The notes beneath the pieces were generated by a model that had not been told where the DNA came from, ran no database searches, and saw only the letters and a list, made by a program, of their open reading frames with translations. Source: Clusia tigrina (taxonomy: Eukaryota; Arthropoda; Insecta; Diptera; Clusiidae). From it: 64,000 bases of DNA. The position numbers were made by a program, and so were the translations under genes. Below are positions 10,846 through 22,640 of the stretch, one piece after another (position 1 is the first letter of the stretch; each line of letters begins with the position of its first letter). Where the stretch lies: contig OV050031.1 of the NCBI GenBank assembly GCA_920105625.2, positions 227,712,194-227,776,193 of the forward strand, written 5' to 3'.

Positions 10846-10918
10846 AATGCTCTGCAGCAAACTCTGTGTTTAATCGAACACATCCTTATTATATATTTAT
10901 CATTTATATATACATATA

Positions 10919-11166
10919 TGTAGGATATTGAAACTCGGAATTAGTGATTAATTGTTCAACTTTATTAAATAAGAATATAATTAAATACAATGATTCGTTC
11001 AGTGTCGAGTCTTCTCCGCAACTACTTTGTCAATTTTGCACGTTCGTCTATGCCGGAGATTATTTGCCCTTCTTTATTTATTCGGCAGGTTTGAGTTGCA
11101 ATCTGCCTTGATTCTCAATATGTTTGTCCACTTCTTATAGTCCGCTGTTAGACTGTGACTGCTACA
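10919..11166 (-). mobile_element. Solo LTR, 248 bp, flanked by TATA
   Basis: The segment begins TGTAGGATATTG and ends GACTGCTACA, so it has TGTAG...CTACA inverted ends. TATA is present on both outer sides (10915-10918 and 11167-11170), fitting the 4-bp duplication common for Gypsy-group elements. On the minus strand AATAAATAAAG and, near the end, TTTAATAAAGTTG are polyadenylation-like signals. No internal domain lies nearby, so it is probably the recombination product of a full element. The flanks are TA-rich, so TATA could coincide by chance. Confidence 0.6.
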
Positions 11167-11399
11167 TATATATCACTGAACCGAAAGCATAATTTTTATA
11201 TTATATCACACAATGTTCTTCAAAGATAAAGTAGTCAGCCCCACTCTTCGATTTCAAATGCAGCTTATTTTAAGAATACTACAGAGAGTAGATATTGGCT
11301 CCTTAGAGTTATTAGAGGCCATGTTTTGAATTTTTCGAAGATTCTACTTAAATATTTCGACATTGTTTGCGTTAAATTGATCGTCACACAAAAGTATCT

Positions 11400-11520
11400 G
11401 AACTTTATTGTAACTTCGTAGAAGCATAGAAGAGCGGTAGCCCGGAGAACCGCCGAAGAAGGAGGCCTCCAAGCACTCAGATATTGATGCCCATTGTACT
11501 AACACAGATCGAAGTGGGGT
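11400..11520 (-). mobile_element. Family C non-LTR 3'-end fragment
   Basis: This is the same conserved block as at 10755, here with CCCGGAGAACCGCCGAAGAA and TTGATGCCCATTGTACTAA. On the minus strand it still gives the peptide CLEASFFGGSPGY seen in the other copies. No coding part of the element remains here. Confidence 0.7.
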
Positions 11521-13284
11521 CAGCAGAAGAATAGTAAAGTGTAGCGTATCTCCAGTTCGTTCAGACACTTACTTTTTTATATACAATGTAAGTGAAACGT
11601 TACTGCCTGGCGAATAAATAAAGAGCACATTATGTGCTTATTTCAATACGCTCGCTCTTCATCGCACAGATAAAATTGTTCCCTTTCAGCGTGCAAAGTC
11701 AAACTTCAAAATTAATGCAGAACTTTACACCTTCAGCTTCAAGTGCGAATGCATGTCTTTGGCTGAATGTGTGTATGCTTGTGAGCTTGTGTGTTTGTGT
11801 GTGTGTGTATAAAATTAGAATTACAAATAAATCCGTGCCGTGTTAGTACTTGAAATTTTGAAGAGTGAAGCGCAACAGCCAAACAGTTGAACAACCAAAC
11901 AACGAGAGCTCATCCAACCGCCTGAACGAATACATCAGCATGGAGGCCGATACTTCATCATGCCTTCACATACTCTTGCCCCATAAATATGCAAATGCAA
12001 AAGTAAATAAATATTAAAATATAAAAGTAAGTAGAAGGAGGAAGAAATATGTTCGGCTAAAAGCCCAGAAGTCATCTTGAGAAATACGCAGAAGTAATGC
12101 GGAAGCCAAAATGTTTGGATGAGTCGGCGAATTTGCGTGCATATGCAATGCGGAGCTGGAAAGTACGAGCAGCTGATGTTGCAGTGCAGGAGAATTTGTG
12201 AAGATACAACATAAAAATAATAATAGGAAATTAAATTATAAAAACAATTGAAATCAGCAGAAGAAATTGCATAATCTCAGCACTACTCGGACAATTCCAA
12301 GCAGCATTAAACGAAGGCGTTCAAGATGTATTTTTATGTTCACTGACACACAATTTGTTTGCTTATTTGGCAGCCCGTGTTGGTCATATTTGGAGTGTTG
12401 GGTAATCTCATATTTAGGCAAGTGTGTTCTCTTCATCACACACGAAATTGTGGGTAGTGATAAATTGCTGGCAGCCTCCCACATATTACATGTAAATGAT
12501 GAATATGGGCAACAAATGCGGATCTTTTGATTTACACCACTCTATTTTTCATATACAAACATTGAGTGTTGATAATGGCAGGCACTAGTTTGCGGTGTTT
12601 GGATTTCTACGGCTGTTTCGATACGGCAATTCATTCCTTTCCAGTTTGATGTCAGCAGAATTCTGCCATTTTTTGTTGGGTGCTTTGAAGACAACATATA
12701 TTTGAAAGAATTCGGGGATGACATTGTTTTATATTAATTGATAACTAGTGTGAAAAACAGTTCTAAAGCAGAAGCAAAATTTGCAGCATTTTTTTCTCAT
12801 ATTGATTAGTTTTCATCTTAATATACACTCATCCATGAGAGAAGACATTAAATGCTCTTATTCAGCTTTCTTATGATTTTAACGTGTTTCAGATTAGCTT
12901 CGTTGTTACAAATATATTCAATCGATCGTTTAAGTATGCCATGAAGAGGAACTGCTGAAGAATTCTCTAAATTTCCTATGTCGAACGTGTCCTTTCACGA
13001 GTGCAAATTGAGACGAGTAAATTTGCTACAATTTTGAGAAACTTCTGAGTATTTGGAATGCTTTAAGTTCACTTTTCCAGGACTGGAGGATCAATGGACA
13101 ATCAGTAGTAGGTTGCTCCTGTCACTTTTTTGCTATAAGTGAAAGTCAGATTATAGTGAGTCCTGCTCCAAAACTTCTTTTACATAAAACATAATCTTCG
13201 TTTGTCTTTGGTCCTTTTCGAGGTGGCGACGACTATTGCTTTCGACTGAACCGCGAGCTGTGTGAGCTCTACCTCGACATTGAC
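11521..13284. other. Anonymous AT-rich region
   Basis: A short GT repeat lies at 11786-11806. No TE or gene motif is recognised. The open frames at 12254-12530 overlap on opposite strands and look like chance. Confidence 0.45.
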
Positions 13285-13518
13285 GTAGATCAGCGTTTAA
13301 ACCAGATAATACAGAGAAAAGGCAAAGCAGCGAAATAAAGCAGATGGACGTTGTACATGAATCCACTCAAAATCGTGGTGAATCCACTCAGAATCGTAGT
13401 GAATCCACTCAGAATCGTGGTGAATCCACTCAAAATCGTGGTGAATCCCCTCAGAATCATGGTGTGTCCGCTACGGACGCTGGCAGCGAAAAATACTTTC
13501 TTTTCTCTGTGATCTTTG
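13285..13518 (+). CDS. Short ORF with five heptapeptide repeats
   Basis: A frame open from about 13285 has its first ATG at 13344 and stops at 13518. After MDVVH it contains five near-identical 7-residue units, consensus ESTQNRG, encoded by 21-bp units. The last unit is ESPQNHG. The frame then runs VSATDAGSEKYFLF and stops. Beyond that stop the same frame goes on into an RTE-like C-terminus, so this may be the upstream part of that retrotransposon protein or a fused repeat. No family match is known to me. Only the repeat and the open frame are observed; function is unknown. Confidence 0.35.
13359..13463 (+). repeat. 21-bp tandem repeat, five units
   Basis: Units begin at 13359, 13380, 13401, 13422 and 13443. 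The consensus is GAATCCACTCA(A/G)AATCGTGG plus T. Substitutions are few and keep the frame. Confidence 0.95.
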
Positions 13519-13777
13519 GCTAAAACATTCAGCGACTATGCTGGCTGGATCATGTCCATCGTATGGATGAAGAAGCTCCGGCTTAACAGGTATTCGAAGC
13601 GAGAGCCGATGGTCGACGACGAAGACGGAGACCGTGCCTTCGATGGATAGACCAAGCTGAGGAAGCACTAACTACGCTTGGTGTAATTAATCAGAGAAGG
13701 CTCGCGCGAAGCAGAGGCGCCTGGCGAGAGCTGCTTCAATCGGCCGTAACCCGACCACGGGTTGTAATGGTCATCTA
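13519..13777 (+). pseudogene. C-terminal end of an RTE-like retrotransposon protein
   Basis: The plus strand reads LCWLDHVHRMDEEAPA, then a stop codon, then an Arg-rich stretch and CLRWIDQAEEALTTLG, ending ARSRGAWRELLQSA and a stop near 13777. The pattern (R/C)WL(G/D)HVHRM...RWID...LG...WR is the usual C-terminus of several RT-endonuclease retroelements. Two stops break the frame, and the RT proper is missing. A second partial copy of the terminal sequence (GGTTATAATAGCCACCTAAG with AAGAAGAA) lies at 13902-13931. Confidence 0.65.
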
Positions 13778-16700
13778 AGAAGAAGAAGATATATTTCACT
13801 TATAAGCCCACTATTCAGAACTCAGAATGAACAACAATTTTTACACAATTTTAAGGTCTCATTCATTTCCTTGGAGAGAAAATATGCTCCGCAACTCAAC
13901 CACAGGTTATAATAGCCACCTAAGAAGAAGAATCCCCGTTCCACTCACATCGGTTCATGCTGCATATTGAAGCCACCAAAAATGGAAGATAAGTTAATAT
14001 AGACCGATGATGATCAAGTTTTGTTCACAGCTGATCAATATAATCATCAAATATGATGGCGATTCTATATCTTTCTTGGTCTTTTCGTCGACACGTTGTT
14101 GTTGTCGCTCTGTTTTGTTGACGTGGTGTAATGGGTCGCACTTTTATCGCCTCACCCACGGTTGCAAACAAATCCTCTGCTGACTTGAAAATCTTCGCTA
14201 ATTTTGAGGTGGCTTTTCAGTGCATACTTTTAAATTGACTCACAATGCATTCTGGATGAGATTTACAGCTTGTACACCACCAAAACATCCGTGCATAGAT
14301 GAGGTGACTTCACAAACGTATACAATTAGATAATTGGCATTCTAAGTTTACAATGCTGAAAGAAATATGTTTGCCAAATAGATTTTTGCGTGTGGTCATC
14401 TGAAACGAATATTAGAATTCTTCACATAACATGAACAAATTATCCTTAGGCTCAATGTAACCTACAGAAATATGTTGTTGCCGTGGCAGACAAGGATTTC
14501 GCTTACCCTGTCTTAGATGTATGTGAACACTTTTTAAATTTAATAAATTTGAAAATTTGAAATGGTTCCGCACAGTAAATCAGCTGATTTTGTAACCTGG
14601 GGTGTGTAGTAATCGTAAAAGGAGATTCAGATTTCAGATTGTGAGAAGTCGAGTTGATCAGAATCGTTTCCCTTGAAGCCAATTTTGTCGACAAGAAAAC
14701 TTGATGATAGGTAGAAGTGTTATCCTGTTTACAGTTGTATTTGAATAGCTCCTGCACTATCACTTTGCTCCGGGATATCCTTTTATAGTTTTTTGGAGAT
14801 TTCAAAAAATCATCATACATCAATTTACGATTTTTATGGTTTTTCCCTTTGATGTTGGCGTTTCAGATCTTGCATAACATATTTCCATTCGTTGAATGGT
14901 CTGTTTACAAAAGGTTGAAATTGCTGATGACGTCGCTTCCCGCTCCAGTTCCCTGAAAATAGTGCTCAATTCTCCACTTTAATGCTCCTGCAAGAAGAAC
15001 AAGGAATTTCACTCCCTAGTATCTCCGTCCTTGTAATCGGAATTAAGACTTTGCGCCGTTTCGTAGTGCGTGTCATGATTTCAATTTAGTTTCGAAGGTG
15101 ATTTGTTTAAATGAACCCAAACATATGTTGAAATCTGTCAAACCGTGAGTAGTTCTCTTTGTATATCTTTGTATATCTGTCCTTAATCTCTATCAGGCCT
15201 TTGTGGCTTAGCGAAACTGTTAGATTAGGGAGGTGGTTTTAGTGAGTAAAAATCTCACACTCTTGGTGGTGCGTACCCCTTCGTGTCTTTTTGAAGATTT
15301 CCCCTCTCTTCGGACTTCACTGAACTGCAATTAGCTCAGACCGTTTTACTCCCGGAAGTCATCCAAAAGGGGACTTCGCTGAACAGTAATTAACTCAGTC
15401 TCATTCTCCAGAAAATTTTGCCGAATATCTATCTATCATAACGCCCCTCGCTGTCCTTAACCCGCATAAACAACCACCTGACATTGTTCAAGCCATTTAA
15501 AGCTTTCCTAAGTCTCTTTTCAAACCCAGAAATCGGGGACTTGAATGCGTTTTCGGGCTTCAATGACGTGTCTAATAGTTTTGGACTCAAATCGTCATCA
15601 AATTTACTATTTATTCCAATTGTATCTTCCAACATCTTAAATATTTTACTGAAATAAATAATTGTATATAGAAACCTCGATAGCACCTAAGTAATTCATC
15701 TGTAACGGCGTCAAATATAGATTTCATTTGGTGGTTGATAGTAGTGTGGATATATCGCTTAATTTGTAGTGGTCGTTTCATAGGCTTTTTGGAAATATAC
15801 CCCGTTTTCCTTAGTTCCTTTTGAATTGAGGAATTGTCGACCTACATTTAACAGTAGAAATGATAGTATTCGAAAACTTTCGGTATAAGATTTACCGCTG
15901 CCCCCCCCACCCATTTATCTACAGCCTTGTATGTATGTATCTATATTTGAGAATTTGGAATTGGGAGTGTGGGTGGTGTGTTATCCTTTTTATGAACATA
16001 AAGATTCTTCCTTTTCTCAACACACTTTTCCATTATCTATCTAGCATGAGGTCGTATGAGACTGCTCCTATATTCCAGAATCTTTTTCCAAATATGTTTC
16101 GTGAACTTGACGATAAAACAATGTTTGTGTGAGTTTCCGCTTTAATAAGTGTACATTGCGGGCATCAGGAAGTAGGTCTGCATCCTTGTGTTTCCAATGA
16201 ATAAAAACTACAAAACTTGAGTTGAAACGCATTAATTTTAGCAGAGATTTATGGGAGAACTCCCCTTCGAACTGTCACACAGTTGAATTTGGTCGAACAA
16301 TTGAAAAGAAAGATTCTGAAATCAGAAATAATTGAATTCCTATATAAAATTATAAGGGTTGAATGTACGAGATTGCTGCAGCCACGTGTACTGGGTTGAT
16401 ACATACATTGAAGGACAAAAGTGCCCGACACTTTGCCTCTGAGTACGCCGCGCGTATGAAAATAGTTTTGTTACATTGTTAAAAGACTCACTGATAAGTG
16501 AATATATTTAAGACGCATATTTCAAACTTCCTCTTACTGACTGATGGAAAATCGTCATAGATTTGGAACTTGTTTGGAGCTATTACTGAAGCATCCGTAT
16601 GTCGTCTGATTAAAACCAAATCTAGTGTATAAAAATACATGTGTATTTCGTACTAAACGTGCTCTGATATATGATCAATATCACTCCTAAATAACCCGAT

Positions 16701-17380
16701 TTTCAATGAACTCTTGAAACTAAACTGTGGCTAGTTCAGCAAATCGATCGTAGGATAAGAGTGCCAAATCCACTTGGACAGGACTTTGCACTCCCTATGG
16801 AGCAAGATTTGCTGGCAATATGGCAAAACGTGTCATATAAATGTTGAGTATATGCACTGAAAGTGGGTGTGGCATTTCAATATAGCCACATATAAACCAT
16901 CAACCGACTTTGCCTGCCCTGCTGACCGACCCATGCTTCCCAAGGATGCTCTTTAATATTAGTTGAATAAGGAATTAGTTCTAATTGGAAGTTAGTATTG
17001 GTAGCTTAAAAGGCTTACTCACATTGGTTTATTTCCTCCGAGCTGTTTGCTAGAAACACAGTGTGAGAGCTCCCGGTAAATTGCTATCAAACTACCGCGT
17101 GTCTTGAATGTATTTGCATGCACTTTCTACTGCCGCCTCACTACGGAGTTGTTCAATTTACACACGCGTATTAATATCCGTTATAATGCCTGCAATTGCA
17201 GGATTTCCGTTTATAATTTTCTCAGAATAAGTTTCCTGAAGGCGAATTACTGGAGAAAATATTGCAGTTGGTGCACTATTTCGCGTTCATTTGTGTTCAC
17301 TTAATCCCCATTTGGAGCGGTAACAGCGGTGTGGGGGAACTTTAAAGCATTTGTTTGCATTTCGAGTGCGATTAGTTTTA
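13778..17380. other. Anonymous region without recognised genes
   Basis: No domain is recognised. Short direct repeats of GGACTTC(A/G)CTGAAC occur at about 15319 and 15372. Minus-strand open frames at 14503-14823 (106 codons) and 15429-15686 (85 codons) have protein-like composition but match nothing I can name. Confidence 0.4.
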
Positions 17381-18600
17381 CAAATTTTATGGACTTGTTT
17401 CTATTTTTTGTTTGGTTTTTATTCCTTCAAAAGTTGCACAAACACTTTCACTTTTAATCACTATTAATGATGTCAGAGACTTATTTAAATCCTTCGGCCG
17501 CTTCGCTGGCATCCAATGTTAGACGCTCAATAGAACTATATTTGTAAAACACATTTGCATCGGCGAACTTTTTTCTTGATCTTTGAATATTTTGTTTACG
17601 GTTGTGCCTTTCATGCTGTTGTTGTTACCTCTCTTAGAAGTGACAAGTCGACTTTTTTTGTAATTCTATTTTGCTTGTGGCTCGTTTTTTTCATGTTTTT
17701 ACGATTGCCCCAAATTTCACTTTAAAGATACACTTTGAGATGCCTGTTTATTTTTACACTACACACACACAGCGCCACATACGCTCCTCGTTTGGCGTAC
17801 GACCGACGGACCGAGCGCCCGATACGCACATCTACGTCGACGTCCCCACGTTCCCTCGACGCTTTATTAACACATTTCCAACGCACGCAAGAATTTCGCT
17901 GAATATTGTTTTTTTATCTTTTAGATTTTTTTTGTGGATGGTGAGTTGTCATCTTTAAAGAATTTTTTATTGCTGTAAGAAAAATCCAATTTGGTTGGCT
18001 GTCTGCCTGTTGTGCTGTGATGCTCCACACGCATTCCCCCTTTCACACAGAAAATTCAAATGCGGCTACGCATCGGCTTCACAGAGACGTTCTATCTATA
18101 ACGAGCCACGAAATTCAACTGAGATACTTGAATCTCCCAACAGATACTTTTTGATACCATTCTTTCTGCTCGTCGCAGTCGTTTCACCCGTCGTGTTTTT
18201 TCGTGTTCCCTGTTCATGGGGGTTTCAGTATTTTGTGTACATCGCGGCACGCGTCGTTTTTGTGTCATCGGCAAAGGGTGGCTTTCGTTAAGGTCCTATG
18301 AGTGCGGCTCGGCTGCAACATTGCTGCCTGTGGACTGGGGCGCTTTGTTGCTAAGGATACGGTCCACTTGAGGTGTTAACATGCTTCTTGTTGTGTTTGC
18401 AGTCGGATCATGCGTAAAGGGATGTTGTGTATGCATGCTGAGTAAGTGTGCTCTTCTGGCGAAGGAGATTCTCTCGGTACATTTTAGTGTTATCCGCATG
18501 GCCTTTACTCTAGCAACAATGTTGCTAGTGGATGTTGCTAAGAAGTTCATGTGGACTTTCTGGCTAGCAATACTTTCCGATTGAGAGGCACGGAATCTGC
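17381..18600. promoter_or_regulatory. Possible promoter or 5' exon region
   Basis: This stretch is richer in CpG than its surroundings. On the minus strand an initiator-like TCAGTTGAATTTCGTGG occurs near 18120, followed about 28 bases downstream by AGAACGT, which resembles the fly DPE. On the plus strand a good donor GTGAGT follows ATG at about 17938. A pyrimidine-rich acceptor ending TTTGCAG (18402) and a perfect donor GTAAGT (18442) bracket 39 bases. These signals are suggestive only. No protein motif supports a gene. Confidence 0.2.
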
Positions 18601-18994
18601 ATGTTTAGCAAAGATGACGGTTATGGCGCGAAAATATTCGAAATATACGGGATATGTTTTTGCCGAAGTTAGGATATCTCGACGTCAAAGAGAACGTGTG
18701 AAATAATCTTTATTATTATCGGGGTTTTACTTAATATAAGGACTTCATAAAAGTTAGCTCAGTTTTATAATATTCCTTATTAGTATAGTTCACTTTTATA
18801 ATATTCTTTATTAATAAAGTTATGTTTAATATTTTTAAATAGCAGCATTTGATATATATATTTTCTGTATTAGAGGAGGTGGGTAACTATATAGTTCTGT
18901 TTCTTGGGACCCAATTAACTCATATGCCAATGTGGTATAATTATTATTATACTTTATTATAATAAATTAATTATTACAATAAGTACAATTAATG
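18601..18994. other. AT-rich sequence
   Basis: Two similar TTATAATATTC(C/T)TTATTA motifs lie about 30 bases apart near 18767-18812. Nothing else is recognised. Confidence 0.4.
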
Positions 18995-19035
18995 AGTAGT
19001 GGCTGCCAGGGCCTTCGACTCGATCATAATCTATT
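18995..19035 (-). repeat. SINE 3'-body fragment
   Basis: GTGGCTGCCAGGGCCTTCGA is the reverse of the SINE body (CGAAAGCCTCAGTAGC in the fuller copies). It is preceded by TAATTATTATTA-rich sequence, as expected for the tail of a reversed copy. Confidence 0.5.
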
Positions 19036-19705
19036 ATAATTTTAAATTTTATTTTTGAAATTCATACAACTTAAAAAGGCTTCTGTTGATTTTATACTAT
19101 CTAGAGTTTGATTTTTTAAAAGATTACTAGGGACTTCCGTAATTTACATCCCTTCTAATGGCTCTGAAAGCTCTGCATTCGTTCAGTATCTGAGTTATTG
19201 ACGCTCTGTGTGGTAATATGGAGCATTGTGTTTGCTTTTTCATAGAAATTGAATAAGGTTGTATATTTAACTACGTTCTATTAGAAAATACAGATAAATG
19301 ACTCTTGTTTTGGGCACACTTAAACATGTGCAAAACTGTAGTAGTGTGGCTGATTTTCTGCAGAATTCTGGTTAACCAATGATAAACAAACCTATCCATA
19401 TAGGCAACTAATCATAGACAAAGACAGATTTTTTTTAAATGTCATAAAATTTGACGTTTAGGTGTCCCATCTCTATGCTCTCTGATTCTATTGAGGCCCA
19501 TGTATTGGGCCTATCCCAGCATATTAAATCTTCTGTATGTGTTACAAATTCTTCCGAATATAAGCGGTTAATGTAGCTAGGTTAGAGTGGCTTCTTCATG
19601 AAAGCTTACTTAAGCACACTTAAAGGTTCACTGTTATAAATTAATTTAGTTTCAAACAAAAATCATTTCACGTATTCACAACTTATAATATTCCTTAAGT
19701 CACCC

Positions 19706-19872
19706 TTTGTATTCTAGAGGTAAGCATGCTACACTCATACTCAGTGGTTCAAATCTTGCCCCGGGCTTGGCCTCTAAATAATCATTTTCTCTTCGAGCCG
19801 AAAGCCTCAGTAGCTAGTACTCATACCCCAACCCCTGGCAGTCATAATTAATTATTATTATTATTATTATTA
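19706..19872 (+). repeat. tRNA-headed SINE with (ATT)n tail
   Basis: The copy begins within the A-box part (GAGGTAAGCATGCTA), followed by box B in CAGTGGTTCAAATCTTGC, then CTTCGAGCCGAAAGCCTCAG, CCCCAACCCC and GCAGTCATAATTAATT, and ends in an (ATT)n run. It agrees with 34991-35178 through the whole body. Part of the anticodon-arm region is deleted. Confidence 0.75.
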
Positions 19873-19907
19873 CTTGAAAAACAATAACTTAATTATCATT
19901 TTACATT

Positions 19908-19990
19908 GTAAGGGGATCACTAGCTGCCAGGGCCTTCAGCTCCAAAATTAATTATAATGTAATAATAACAATAATAATATAATATTCCTT
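19908..19990 (-). repeat. SINE 3'-body fragment
   Basis: ATCACTAGCTGCCAGGGCCT is a reversed piece of the SINE body, next to AATAATAAC repeats. It lies tail-to-tail with the plus-strand copy at 19706-19872. Confidence 0.45.
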
Positions 19991-21079
19991 TATCATAGCA
20001 ATGAAATCTTTGATAGATCCAATTAGAACTCTTTCTATGGAGTGGAAATGACAAATGGTTGCTTCCATAAATGTTGCAGCAACATGTTGCTTTCGTTATA
20101 AGTTGAATCGTAGCTGCTCTTTGCAACACACAAAATCTCATCAGTACTACTCCTATACACGACTTGTAGGGAGTAAAAACATTTCAGCAGCGTGGCACAA
20201 ACCTCAGATAATTTTCCCCCACTATGTCGGCATTGTGCCTAGTCAGGTGCTGCTTCAAAGGTAGGAAAATGTTTGTCGCTTCCAAATTGTTGGAAATACA
20301 GAGAAACAGAAATATACGAATATCTCTCTTTACTCCGTTTGGTTGAAGACTTTTTAACAGACCCCCTAGCACTGTACACTTGCATTCGATTTCCCATTGA
20401 TTTTGTTGTTGGATTTACGAAGTTATCTTTCTAAATAGTACTCTATGATAAAAGTACAAGCATACACTGGTGGAATCTATCGCTTCCATGCCACAACTTA
20501 GCTCCATATATCATTCAAATGTCTCAGGAAATACAACAGTTTTAGACTTATGAGGCGAACAAAGCAGAATAACTGGGAACATATTTAAATTTGGTCTCTC
20601 TCTCTATTTATTTCTCTATCATTTAAGCCTTCAATATAACATACAAGCAGTTACTTACGTTCTACCATGTATTATTTCTCTATATAAGTACTACTTAAAT
20701 ATACAAGTCAATTCTTAGACATTCAATTAGACAAGTCAGATCAGTTATAGTCAAGAATGATAGAAACAATTTCTATCATTTTTAAGTTATAAACAGAAAT
20801 GCTGTTCCATACCTAGCTATTAAGTATATAGTATTTCTCTAGTAATAAATTTCTCCAAGTAGATTAATTCACTATTTTACGATTCCATTCTGAATTGTGG
20901 GGAATTTGGTTTGGATCACCGGATATTTTTTTATTATTTAAGATGAAAATAGTTCTGCTTGTTTTATTATTTGAGATGAACACAATATTATTTATAGCTC
21001 AAATAGTTCCCAATGTACAATTTACAACAGTTTCACAAGTGGAAGTAGCGCAAAGTAAGAACTACCAAATAAATTTCAG
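19991..21079. other. Anonymous AT-rich region with a perfect 11-bp hairpin
   Basis: AATGATAGAAA at about 20757 pairs with TTTCTATCATT three bases later. The rest is AT-rich sequence with CTCTATTTATTTCTCTATC-like tracts and no recognised gene. Confidence 0.4.
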
Positions 21080-21170
21080 ATCTGTGGGTAGGCAGGTAGG
21101 TAAGGCGGCCGCCCGAAGGGGCGCACTTAGGCCATCACTGACCCCTTGTGATAGATTTGTGGGTAACGTG
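21080..21170 (-). mobile_element. Non-LTR 3'-UTR fragment (family D)
   Basis: GGTAGGCAGGTAGGTAAGGC, then CACTTAGGCCATCACTGACC, matches the sequence beyond the stop codon of the RNase H tails at 29415-29730 and 35718-36400, in the same orientation. Only the 3' end is present. Confidence 0.65.
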
Positions 21171-21319
21171 TCAGAATGATATAATATAATAATAAAATTA
21201 AATAGCATAAAGTAAGATTTCAGAGATGAGAGCCCGAACTTACTAAGAATAACTTCTGTCAGCCCAAATTTAACTTCCAAAGAAATTTCAAGGTTGCATT
21301 CCCAAATATGGTAAATTGG

Positions 21320-22640
21320 GAACAGAGCAGACCAAAGCCCGTATATAATAAGTCTCCTGTTTGGTACCCAGATAGCTCTAAAATGGCTCTGGGGTCTTTG
21401 GAGAACACACTAAGGGAATGCAACGCGTGGAAATCTGCCAAATATGGACACTGTACAATTTTGGGCGAAATAAAACGGAAGGATCAAAGGATAGTTACCT
21501 TGACTTAGAAACGGCTACAGACTACATGACTTCTACTCTAGACTTTTCAGCTAGAATTCCAACTCTCTATACAACCAGAGAAGACTGAGAGTCTGGCTCT
21601 GTAACGGGTAATTCTGACATTATCATCTACACTGACGGCTCAAAGATGGAGAGTGGATCGGGGGCGGGTGTCTTCTCGGAAGGCTTGCAGGCAAAATAGT
21701 CATATCGAGTGCCTGACGCATGCAGCGTCTTTCAAGCCGATGTCTATGCAATTGAGAAAGCGGCCAGGCTGATACAAAGTAGTAAAATTCGACCCTCGAA
21801 TATCACTATCTGTGTGGTTAGTCAGGCGGGGATTAAGGCAATAGAATCCAATACAGTCAAATCGAAGTTGGTAATGAAATGTCGTACCTCACTACTGAGC
21901 ATTGGACCCCACAAGATGTCACTTTGCTGGGTTCTCGAGCATAGTAATATAGAAGGGAATGAACTAGGGGACGAGATGGCCAGAAGGGGCTCCGAAATGG
22001 ACATTAACGAAGCAGACACCTCAATACAAATCCCGATATGTGAACTATTTAGGAGCATAGATGAATTCACTATTGCGGTGACAAACAACTTATGGACTAA
22101 TCGTGACGACTGTAAAGTCTGACGGGCCTCATGGCCTAGGTTAGACATGTAGGGAACGAAGGTTCTCTTAGGGCTCAACAAACCTGCAGTAAGAGTGATT
22201 ACGGGGATCATAACCGGGTATGCATCAACTTTGGCGTATTCCGTCGATCCAGATATCCACGAGTTGTCATGCTGAAGAAGAGATAGAATCGATTGATCAC
22301 TTCGTATGTCAATGTCCAAGACTACAGTTGAAACAACTTCAATGTTTGGCGTCGCGCTTCTTCACAAGCTTGACAGAGATAAGGAAGGTGGACTTATCGG
22401 ATCTCCTCACTTTCGTCTGGAAAACCAAATGATTTAATAGGGATGGTACTTCCAATGTATACGGAAATCGAGGGTAAGGACGAGTATGCCTCCAGGCAGT
22501 CACAATGGACATAGATGTCTCAGATTAGAAGTACGGATACCTAAGCGCACACGCTTATTCCGGTTGGCGATGGCAATCACTGATTTCGGACCTCTCCAAC
22601 GCACTCGATTTTCGAATTACCTTCAACCAAATACGATACA
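21320..22640 (+). pseudogene. I/LOA-like RT end, RNase H and tail
   Basis: Reading right, the RT end segment (CNAWKSAKYGHCTIL) is followed by ARIPTLYTTREDW in a new frame, then IIIYTDGSKMESGSGAGVF (RNase H, first Asp). A stop follows at about 21697, then the 137-codon frame with CSVFQADVYAIEKA, ICVVSQAGIKAI and EHSNIEGNELGDEMARRGS. In this family the second motif normally has Glu and the third an Asp-Ser pair. Here Glu is Asp and the DS pair is absent, consistent with a 6-base deletion. The Cys/His tail SCHAEEEIESIDHFVCQCPR follows at 22260-22320. The 3' UTR ends near 22640 after CACAATGGACATAGATGTCT. Confidence 0.85.

Noticed and set aside
13471..13668. 65-codon minus-strand frame
   Set aside because: It is the shadow of the RTE-like C-terminus on the plus strand.
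14503..14823. 106-codon minus-strand frame with protein-like composition
   Set aside because: No match to a family I know; it could be a diverged retroelement protein, but nothing supports this.
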